DNA of 64,000 bases from Saprospiraceae bacterium (GTDB lineage Bacteria; Bacteroidota; Bacteroidia; Chitinophagales; Saprospiraceae), in the NCBI GenBank assembly GCA_020627785.1, contig JAHDGF010000009.1, forward strand, positions 50,329 through 114,328, given 5' to 3'. Of the stretch, positions 44,740-53,500 are shown one piece after another. The notes beneath the pieces are model-generated. The model saw only the letters and a list, made by a program, of their open reading frames with translations. It had not been told where the DNA came from and searched no databases. The first letter of the stretch is position 1; every line of letters begins with the position of its first letter. The position numbers and the translations under genes are program-made.

Positions 44740-46239
44740 ATGAAGACAATAAATAATATCATATTACTGTGTGGAATTCTTTGTTTGAGCGCTTGTTCAG
44801 ATGAATTCCTAGATCTTTCTCCAAGAGGTTCGGACACAGAAAATAATTTTTACCAAACGGAAGAAGAAATCTTTCAAGGTTTGATTGCTGCCTATGATCC
44901 ATTGACTTGGGGCGGGACTGCAGGATGGACGATGGCTTTAGGGTTATTGAATGCTGCATCAGATGATTGTCACGCAGGTGGAAGTGATGCCTCTGACCAA
45001 CCAGCTTGGGTAGCTTTTGATCGTTTTACTTTGACTCCAGATTTGGGTCCGCAAGAAGGCCTTTGGGGAAAGTATTATACAGGAATTGCGCGTTGTAATT
45101 TGATCCTAGAGAAGATTGCTGAGAATACTGAATTGAGCGATCAATTTAGAAATCGATCAATCGCAGAAGCTAAGTTTTTAAGAGCTTATTATTACTTTGA
45201 CTTGGTTCGGTTTTTTGGTAATGTGGTTCTTACAACCGATCGAATATCTCCGGATGAAATAGGTGGTCAGACACAATCTAGTAAAGAGGAGACCTATGCT
45301 TTGATTATTGCAGATTTAACAGATGCTTATAATACTTTTGAATTGCCAACGAGTTTGGTGCCTTCCGAATTTGGTCGAGTGAGTAAGATGGCTGTGACGG
45401 CATTATTGGGAAAGGTTTTATTGTATGAGGGAACGAATGAGGGAATGTCTAGAGCTGCAGATTTATTTGAGGAAGTTATTAATTCTGGCCAGTATATTTT
45501 GGAAAGTGATTTCTCTCGAATATTTGCATTTGACAATGAGTGGGGTGTAGAATCAATTTGGGAAATTCAATTTTCAGGAGCGCAGACTGGTGGATGGGAG
45601 AATTTTGAAAATCAGACAGAAGGAAATTACAATACGCAGTTTTTTGGGATGAGAGATTATGTAGGTCCGGACTTTGCCACAGGATGGAGTTTCTGTCCGG
45701 TATCATTAGAGTTGGTGAATGCGATGCAGAATGATCCTAGATTTGAGCATACGATAATAGATGGTAGTGCTTTGAAGCAAGATGGAGCAAGTTATACAGA
45801 AGGCTTTCAGAATACAGATTATTTTATTCGAAAGTATGCTGGCTTACAAGCGAATGTTGCTACGGAGGGTGAACCTGCCTTAAATTGGGGTAATAATGAA
45901 CGAGTGATAAGATTGGCGGATGTATATTTGATGGCTGCAGAATGTATTATGCGCGTCGGAGGCGATGAAGGTAAGGCTAGGTCTTATGTAAATTTAGTGC
46001 GTGGTAGAGTGAACTTACAACCAATTGCGAATTCTGGAAGTTCATTATTAGATGCAATTTATAGAGAGCGAAGATTAGAGCTGGCGACAGAGGGTCACAG
46101 ATTTTTTGATTTAGTGAGGACAGGTCAGGCGTCTCAAGTTTTAGAAGGATTTGCAGAGAATAAAAATGAGGTATTGCCGATACCTCAAAGAGAAATTGAT
46201 TTAACCGGAGGTTCTCTTCAACAAAACCCAGGATATTAA
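44740..46239 (+). CDS. susD: SusD/RagB family nutrient-binding lipoprotein
   Basis: A 499-residue surface lipoprotein that caps SusC and captures glycans. The lipobox LSAC places the lipidated Cys at residue 19, and the following SDEF is the lipoprotein export signal that sends it to the cell surface. The SusD helical core is present: KFLRAYYYFDLVRFFGNVVLTT near residue 140, ALLGKVLLYEGT, and the C-terminal RERRLELATEGHRFFDLVRTG. It lies between SusC and a PKD lipoprotein gene, 2 bp apart. Confidence 0.95.
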   Translation: MKTINNIILLCGILCLSACSDEFLDLSPRGSDTENNFYQTEEEIFQGLIAAYDPLTWGGTAGWTMALGLLNAASDDCHAGGSDASDQPAWVAFDRFTLTPDLGPQEGLWGKYYTGIARCNLILEKIAENTELSDQFRNRSIAEAKFLRAYYYFDLVRFFGNVVLTTDRISPDEIGGQTQSSKEETYALIIADLTDAYNTFELPTSLVPSEFGRVSKMAVTALLGKVLLYEGTNEGMSRAADLFEEVINSGQYILESDFSRIFAFDNEWGVESIWEIQFSGAQTGGWENFENQTEGNYNTQFFGMRDYVGPDFATGWSFCPVSLELVNAMQNDPRFEHTIIDGSALKQDGASYTEGFQNTDYFIRKYAGLQANVATEGEPALNWGNNERVIRLADVYLMAAECIMRVGGDEGKARSYVNLVRGRVNLQPIANSGSSLLDAIYRERRLELATEGHRFFDLVRTGQASQVLEGFAENKNEVLPIPQREIDLTGGSLQQNPGY

Positions 46240-46241
46240 TT

Positions 46242-47105
46242 ATGAAAAATTTACTATTCAATTTATTGCTTCTATCCCTAGTGTTTACATCATGCGAACC
46301 AGAGGTAGATGAGAAGGTTTCTTTAGGAGAAGCACCGACTTCTGTGAGTTTTGAATTCACAGATATTGGAGAGAATACTTTTCGATTTATGAATACAACA
46401 CCGGAGACCTTTATACATCAGTGGGACTTTGATAATGGTCTGACAGCGGAAGGTGAAGAGGTGGAGATGCAGTTTAGTTCAGCAGGAACTTATGATGTTA
46501 CCTTGAAGGCATTTAACGATGGCGGCTTTGCTTCAACAACTAGGTCTGTAACCGTGACAGAAGATTTAGGGGTGCCATGTACGCCTGGATCTGTGTATGA
46601 GCAGTTGACCGATTGTTCAAGTCGGACTTGGACCTTAGATGATGGAGCGGGTACTTTTTTCGTTGGCCCCAATCCAAATGAAACTTGGTGGGAGAGTGGC
46701 GAAGATGAGGCTGCGGCAAGACCGTGTGCTTGGAATGATGAATGGATTTTCAGTGCAGATGGGACGATGATCTATGATGCCAAAGGAGATATCTGGGCCG
46801 AGGATTATATGGGTTTTGCATTTGAGTGTGTTGGTGAAGGTGAATTAGCAGATATGTTTCAGCCGTGGACAAGTGGAGAGCATTCTTTTGAGTTTATTCC
46901 AGGTTCTGTGAATCAAATATTATTGACAGGATTAGGTGCTTACATTGGCTTACCAAAGGTTACAAATAACGAAGAAGTGGGTTCGCCAGTTTCTTCCAAT
47001 TTATATGATATTGTTGAGATTTTTCAAGATGGAGATAAAACCATTATGCTGCTGGAGATAGCTATTGCAGATGGTATTTGGAGATTTAGATTAAAATCAG
47101 AATAA
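46242..47105 (+). CDS. PKD-domain surface lipoprotein of the glucan locus
   Basis: A 287-residue lipoprotein (lipobox VFTSC, lipidated Cys near residue 18; following acidic residues EPEVDE fit surface export). A PKD domain occupies about residues 35-105, with IHQWDFDNGLTAEGEEVEMQFSSAGTYDVTLKAFNDGG. The C-terminal 170 residues resemble a jelly-roll glycan-binding domain, with TWTLDDGAGTFFVGPNP. Its position, between SusD and a GH16 gene, is that of SusE/F-like glycan-binding proteins. It overlaps the GH16 gene by one base. Confidence 0.82.
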   Translation: MKNLLFNLLLLSLVFTSCEPEVDEKVSLGEAPTSVSFEFTDIGENTFRFMNTTPETFIHQWDFDNGLTAEGEEVEMQFSSAGTYDVTLKAFNDGGFASTTRSVTVTEDLGVPCTPGSVYEQLTDCSSRTWTLDDGAGTFFVGPNPNETWWESGEDEAAARPCAWNDEWIFSADGTMIYDAKGDIWAEDYMGFAFECVGEGELADMFQPWTSGEHSFEFIPGSVNQILLTGLGAYIGLPKVTNNEEVGSPVSSNLYDIVEIFQDGDKTIMLLEIAIADGIWRFRLKSE

Positions 47106-48301
47106 TGAAAATTAGTCATTGTATTTCGCTTTTAATTGGTATGGTTGTATTGAGTTTCGGATGTAAAGACCCGGTTCCTTCTGGTGGAGGAAACTCCGAT
47201 GACTTGCCTAAAATTAGTATTGAAAATGTTACCCAATTTGAGCTTGACTCAGATAATGAATTTTCTTTTTCCGTACGATTGTCTGATAGCTCAAGCTCGG
47301 ACGTGTCTGTAGATTTTCGAACAGAGTCAAACACTGCATTGGATGGAAGTGATTTCATTTCTAGTCAAGGAACCTTGAATTTTCCTGCAGGTGAAACACT
47401 GGGGAGTATTGATGTTCAAATTGTTGCAGACACTTTAAAAGAACAAGATGAACAATTCATCGTACAACTATCAAATCCTCAGAATGCAAGCTTAGTTGTT
47501 TCAGAAGCGATCGGAACGATAAGAAACGATGATGATTTTGTGGATATACCAGATGATGGATATATAACTCCAGAATCTTACGGCGGATGGGATCTTGTCT
47601 GGGCGGATGAGTTTAATGGCTCGCAGATTGATCTTAATAATTGGACACATGAACTTGGTGCTTCTGGATGGGGAAATAATGAATTACAAAACTATACCAG
47701 CGATCCGGCAAACTCATACATATCCAATGGAAAGCTTATCATTGAAGCACGAGAAGATGGGAATGGGGGATATACTTCAGCTAGAATGATGACTGCGAAT
47801 AAACAAGAATATATGTTTGGTAGAATTGATATAAGAGCGAAATTGCCAAAGGGTCAAGGCATTTGGCCTGCCTTATGGATGTTGGGTTCAAATTTCTGGG
47901 ATTCTGGTTGGCCTTCATGTGGAGAGATTGACATCATGGAATTGCTTGGTCATGAACCAGGTAAAACTCATGGCACGGCGCATTGGGGTCCTCAAGGGAC
48001 TGGATTTAGTATTCCATCAAGTGCACATTATTCTCTTTCTGGTGGTGCTGAGTTTGCAGAAGAATTTCATGTTTTTAGCATTGTATGGGAATTTAATTCT
48101 ATAAAGTGGCTTGTCGATGATTTTGTGTTTCATCAGATTAATTTGAATACGGTAGGCAACAATGAATATCCATTTAATCAAGATTTCTTTTTCATATTTA
48201 ATATAGCAGTCGGAGGAAACTGGCCTGGTGATCCAGATGCGACAACCCAGTTCCCTCAGCAGATGATTGTTGATTATGTTCGTTTATTCCAAAAACAATA
48301 A
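47105..48301 (+). CDS. GH16 endo-beta-glucanase lipoprotein with Calx-beta domain
   Basis: A 398-residue lipoprotein (lipobox LSFGC). A Calx-beta domain (about residues 35-140) precedes a glycoside hydrolase family 16 catalytic domain (about 155-398). The GH16 active site EIDIME lies at 274-279, with Glu274 as nucleophile and Glu279 as acid/base. The EYMFGRIDIRAKLPKGQGIWPALWML block and the Trp-rich FPFNQDFFFIFNIAVGGNWPGDP also match beta-1,3-glucanases (laminarinases). The product would cut beta-1,3-glucan outside the cell. The GH3 gene follows one base after its stop. Confidence 0.93.
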   Translation: MKISHCISLLIGMVVLSFGCKDPVPSGGGNSDDLPKISIENVTQFELDSDNEFSFSVRLSDSSSSDVSVDFRTESNTALDGSDFISSQGTLNFPAGETLGSIDVQIVADTLKEQDEQFIVQLSNPQNASLVVSEAIGTIRNDDDFVDIPDDGYITPESYGGWDLVWADEFNGSQIDLNNWTHELGASGWGNNELQNYTSDPANSYISNGKLIIEAREDGNGGYTSARMMTANKQEYMFGRIDIRAKLPKGQGIWPALWMLGSNFWDSGWPSCGEIDIMELLGHEPGKTHGTAHWGPQGTGFSIPSSAHYSLSGGAEFAEEFHVFSIVWEFNSIKWLVDDFVFHQINLNTVGNNEYPFNQDFFFIFNIAVGGNWPGDPDATTQFPQQMIVDYVRLFQKQ

Positions 48302-48302
48302 A

Positions 48303-50549
48303 ATGAAACCAAGTATCGGAATATTTTCTTTTTTATTGATTCTTTGCTTTTGTGTTAATGATTCATTTGCGCAAGCGAAACAAGCAGATAAAATTTCAAA
48401 GGACAGAGTAGATCAGTTACTCAGTAAAATGAGCCTCGAAGATAAGGTGGGAGAAATGACCCAATTATCAATTGACGTATTGGCTGTAGGTCAGCCGTAC
48501 AATTTAAAAGAACCGTTTGAGTTTGATCCAGTAAAGTTGAAAGACATATTGGTTGAAAAAAGAGTAGGCTCGATATTGAATGCAGGAGGTCATGCTTATG
48601 ATACTAAATTGTGGAATGAAATTATTTCAACGATTCAGGAGTATGCGACAGAAAAAAAGGAATCGGGAATTCCTGTATTGTATGGCATCGATGCGATTCA
48701 TGGCGTGACTTATACTTTGGAGTCAACCTTATTTCCGCAACAACTTGGACAGGCAAGTAGTTGGAATTTAGATCTTGCAAGACAGTGTGGTGAAGTGACT
48801 GCATATGAAGCAAGGGCTTCTGGAATTCCATGGAATTTTGCTCCGGTGCTAGACATTGGGCGTGATCCAAGATGGCCAAGACTATGGGAGACTTATGGAG
48901 AAGATGTATTACTTGCCAGTCAAATGGGAACAGAATATATTAAAGGGCTTCAGGGAGATGATGTTTCTGACAAGTTTAAAGTGGCCGCGACGTTGAAGCA
49001 CTTTTTAGGATATAGTATTACCCTACGAGGGCAGGATAGAATGCCGGCATGGATACCAGAAAGGCACATGAGGGAATACATCATGCCTAGTTTTCAGGCG
49101 GGAATCGATGCAGGCGCTAAGTCTGTAATGATTTGCTCAGGAGAATTGAACGGTATACCCGTACACGCTGATGAAAAAATATTGGTTGATTTATTGCGTA
49201 AGGAAATGGGATTTACAGGAGTAGCCGTAACCGATTGGGAAGACATAGGGTATTTGGTTGGACGTCATAGAATTGCGACAGATTTTAAGGATGCGATACG
49301 TTTAGCGATTAATGCTGGAATTGATTTGGCCATGGTGCCGATGGATTCAAGCTTTCCAATTTTATTGAAAGAGTTGGTTGAGGAAGGGAAGGTGCCGATG
49401 CGTAGAATAGATGAAGCCGTGAGGAGGATAATTCAAATGAAAATAGAACTTGGTTTGTTTGAGAAAACACACCACGATTTAGCGGATTATACTTTTCCTA
49501 TTGAAAACGGATCGCAGATGGCTTATCAGGCTGCCGTTGAGTCTTTGATACTTTTGAAGAATGAAAATAATACCTTGCCACTTGATGTAAGTGGGGGAGA
49601 AAAAATAATGATTGCTGGTCCGAATGCTTCTACATTAAATTCATTGAATGGTGGATGGACGAGAACATGGCAAGGAAAAGATCCGAAGTATAATACAAAG
49701 GGTAAGTTGAATATTGCAGAAGCGTTTTCCGATACGTATGGAGATCAGGTGATGGTTGTTGAAGATGAAGATATTGCGACCATTGAAAGTAAAGCTAGTT
49801 CAGCCAATACTGTAATTCTCTGTCTTGGTGAACAACCATATACTGAGAAGCCGGGAGACATTGATGACATGGATATAGACCCTTCACAGATTGAACTTGT
49901 CCAACGAATGAAGGCTGCAGGGAAAAAAGTTATTGTGGTTTTAATAGAGGGTAGGCCTAGAATTGTGCGAGACATGGTTGATCATGCAGATGCAATTTTG
50001 TTGGGATTTCTTCCAGGAGATGAGGGAGGTATTGCTGTCAGGGATGTAATTGTCGGCAAGCAAAATCCAAGTGGTAAATTACCAGTTACCTATCCTAAAA
50101 GTTCAAATGATTTGGTGACTTATGATCATAAGGGAACTGATCTAGCGTATCGAGATTTTAGTATGAATGGATTTAACCCTCAGTGGGAATTTGGTCATGG
50201 CTTGAGTTATACAGATTTTAGTTATTCAGGATTAAAAGTTGGGAATGAGTTTGGGATGGATGATGAGATAACTATTTCGGTGACTGTCAAGAATACAGGT
50301 ACTAGAGAAGGAAAAGAAGTAGTGCAATTATATGTGAGTGATATGGTTGCAAGCGTAACACCTTCAGTGAAGCGATTGAGAGGATTTGATAAGGTGAATT
50401 TAGCTGCAGGAGAGATGAAGGTTGTAGACTTTAAGTTGTCCGCAAAGGATCTTGCTTTTGTTGGTAGAGATAACGAATGGATAACAGAGGCCGGGGAGTT
50501 TGTTGTTAAGATTGGAGATCAAGAAGCAACGTTTATGCTTGTCGAATGA
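48303..50549 (+). CDS. GH3 beta-glucosidase
   Basis: A 748-residue glycoside hydrolase family 3 enzyme with a signal peptide (about 1-21, ending SFAQ). It contains the N-terminal TIM barrel (KMSLEDKVGEMTQL, LKHFLGYS, nucleophile Asp311 in AVTDWEDIG), an alpha/beta domain with IMIAGPNAS, and a C-terminal fibronectin III-like domain ending with FVVKIG. It would cleave glucose from short beta-glucans released by the GH16 enzyme. I chose the ATG at 48303: the longer frame opens 12 codons earlier in the GH16 gene. The next gene overlaps its end by 4 bp (ATGA). Confidence 0.95.
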   Translation: MKPSIGIFSFLLILCFCVNDSFAQAKQADKISKDRVDQLLSKMSLEDKVGEMTQLSIDVLAVGQPYNLKEPFEFDPVKLKDILVEKRVGSILNAGGHAYDTKLWNEIISTIQEYATEKKESGIPVLYGIDAIHGVTYTLESTLFPQQLGQASSWNLDLARQCGEVTAYEARASGIPWNFAPVLDIGRDPRWPRLWETYGEDVLLASQMGTEYIKGLQGDDVSDKFKVAATLKHFLGYSITLRGQDRMPAWIPERHMREYIMPSFQAGIDAGAKSVMICSGELNGIPVHADEKILVDLLRKEMGFTGVAVTDWEDIGYLVGRHRIATDFKDAIRLAINAGIDLAMVPMDSSFPILLKELVEEGKVPMRRIDEAVRRIIQMKIELGLFEKTHHDLADYTFPIENGSQMAYQAAVESLILLKNENNTLPLDVSGGEKIMIAGPNASTLNSLNGGWTRTWQGKDPKYNTKGKLNIAEAFSDTYGDQVMVVEDEDIATIESKASSANTVILCLGEQPYTEKPGDIDDMDIDPSQIELVQRMKAAGKKVIVVLIEGRPRIVRDMVDHADAILLGFLPGDEGGIAVRDVIVGKQNPSGKLPVTYPKSSNDLVTYDHKGTDLAYRDFSMNGFNPQWEFGHGLSYTDFSYSGLKVGNEFGMDDEITISVTVKNTGTREGKEVVQLYVSDMVASVTPSVKRLRGFDKVNLAAGEMKVVDFKLSAKDLAFVGRDNEWITEAGEFVVKIGDQEATFMLVE

Positions 50550-53500
50550 TAATTAATTTAGAACCTAAGAAAACTACAAAATTGAATTTCAGTAAACACC
50601 TTCTAGCTTTTATTTTGGTTTGTTCCTTTCTGGTGTCACCTTTATTTCTAGGTGCTCAGTTTGTAACAGTAGGTCCTTTTACGGAATGTTCTTCGTCTCC
50701 TGACGTGATTGATCTTGATCGTAATGATTATGGTGGTCCATTAAGTGAAGGTTATTTACATAATTTTTCAGTTCCCCCAGAAACTAGTTGTGGTACTTCT
50801 GAAATTATTTCTGCAATTGTCGAAATATCAATCAATAGCATTGATGCAAGTGGTTTGATGCCGCCATGTTTTTTTCTAAGTGTCTTCGGAAATGTTCTGA
50901 TCGATGCTGCTGGATTACCTTTTGGTGCCGGATGTTGCGCTGTGTCTCAGGATGTTTTAACTCCTGGTTGCTTTTCTTTTGGTACGGGAGCCTTTGGTCC
51001 GACCACAGAATCTTTGGATCTTGTAATGGATTGTGGTGAGTTTATTCCAATGGGAGGAACCATCGGTGTTGATATTATAGGTGCGATAAATGGAGATCCT
51101 AGTTGCCCAGCTAGTCCAATTTCTAGTGGTGATTTAATAATCGATTATAATATATGCGTCACATTTGAAGTAGCCATACCTCAGGAACCTACGGTTGATG
51201 CTGGTCCTGATATTACCATTGATTGCATAACTCCCGGATTGATAGGTGCAGATCCGGTGGCTCCAGACTGGGAGTCTGGATGGGCCTATGAATGGGATGA
51301 TCCAAGTAGCCAAAATGGTACTTTTAGCGCAGGTGATAACGGTCAGATCAATGTCATGCCAATGATGACAGAAATATATACTGTTACAGTGACTGGTTCG
51401 GGAGGTTGTACAGATACGGATGAGGTAGAAGTAACCTATGATTGTTGTCCTGATCCTGGCTGTGATGATTCTTGTGGTTTGACAACAGATACTTGGGATG
51501 ATACAGCTTGTATGTGTGTCTTTGATCCACCGGATCCAGATGATGGCTGTTCATTAACTACCGATTCTTACGATGATGTAAATTGTATGATTATCAATGA
51601 TCCACCAAATGTGGATGATGGTTGTCCACTTACAACGGATAGTTTTGATGATGTGAATTGCATGATTGTGAATGATCCACCGACCTGTGATGATGGCTGT
51701 CCTTTAACAACCGATTCATTTGATGCAGGTTCTTGTACTTGCTTGAACGATCCACCGAATGTAGATGATGGGTGTCCTTTGACGATGGATAGCTGGGATG
51801 CAGCTAATTGTATGGTCGTTAATGAACCACCAAGTTGTGATGATGGTTGTCCTTTGACAATAGATTCATTTGATGCAGGGAGTTGTACTTGTTTAAATGA
51901 CCCTCCGAATGTGGACGATGGATGTGCACTAACCACTGATATTTGGGATGCACTAAATTGTATGATCATCAATGATCCTCCAGATTGTGATGACGGTTGT
52001 CCAGCGACTACTGACGATTTCGATTTTATTCTGTGTCAATGTTTTTATATCACTCCAGACTGTGATGATGGTTGTCCATTGACAGTCGATTCTTATAATG
52101 CCGTTACTTGCTTATGTGAAAATATAGAACCGGACCCAGATGACGGTTGTCCTTTGACCGTTGATTCATTCGATCCGATTAATTGTGAAATTGTAAATGA
52201 TCCTCCAGACTGTGAGGACTTTTGTCCGTTGACTACTGACTTCTACGACGATGTCAATTGTCAATGTTTTAATATAGAGCCAGACATTGATGATGGTTGT
52301 GCATTGACGGTAGATTCCTTTGATGATGTGAATTGTGAAATAATCAATGATCCACCTGACTGTGATGATGGCTGTCCTCAGACTGTTGATAGTTTTGATG
52401 ATGTAGCTTGTATGTGTATCAATGATCCTCCAGATGTGGATGATGGTTGTTCTCTGACGAATGATTTCTGGGATCAGGCCAATTGTATTGTAATCAATGA
52501 GCCGCCTGATTGCGATGATAATGATTGCAGTACTTCTGACTTTTTTGATTTGTCAGCATGTGAGTGTGTGAATGATGTAAATGTGAATTGTGATGATGGT
52601 TGTGATTTAACGACAGATACTTACGACTTGGTCCTGTGTGATTGTGTTTTTACAGCACCTGATCCAGATGACGGATGTGCATTGACCATGGATATATTTA
52701 ATGATGTCACCTGTGAGATTCAGAACATTGAGCCAGACTGTGATGATAATGATTGTGCAACGGCTGATAGTTTTGATGCGGCAAATTGTATGTGCATCAA
52801 TGATACCAATATCAATTGCGATGATGGTTGTGCATTGACGGTTGACACTTATGATCCGGTGACCTGTGATTGCGTCTTTTCGGCACCTGATCCAGATGAC
52901 GGATGTGCCTTAACAGTTGATAGCTTTGATGCGGTAAATTGTATGATTGTGAATGAGGCTCCAGATTGCGATGATAATGATTGTAGTACGGCAGATAGTT
53001 TTGACTTCACGACATGTATGTGTGTGAATGATACAAATGTAAATTGTGATGATGGTTGTCCGTTGACTACGGATACTTACGATTTGGTATTATGTGATTG
53101 TGTCCATACAGGTCCAGATCCAGATGATGGTTGTCCCTTGACCATGGATGTTTTTGATGAGGTGAATTGTTTAGTTCTTAATATACCAATGAGCTGTGAT
53201 GATGGTTGCGATTTAACGACTGATTCTTTTGATTTTATACTTTGTACTTGTATTAATGAAGAGCCCGATTGTGATGATGGCGATTCAAGTAATGGAGTAG
53301 AAATATATGACGAAGCCAATTGTGAATGTATTATCGGTACTGGTACAGTTTCTGTGCCAGATGTTACTGATATCTTTTGGTGCGAAGGTAATCCTATTCC
53401 GGGTTTTGTTGTGGAATTTCCTGGGCCTAACTTAACCCCACAATGGTATGATGATCCTATTGGTCCCGTAGTGATTAGTACTGATTTTATTTGGATACCT

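Noticed and set aside
51568..51972. A 134-residue minus-strand frame inside the large T9SS gene
   Set aside because: It is the antisense of the Asp/Cys repeats and shows only serine/glycine-rich periodicity, so it is a shadow of the repeats.
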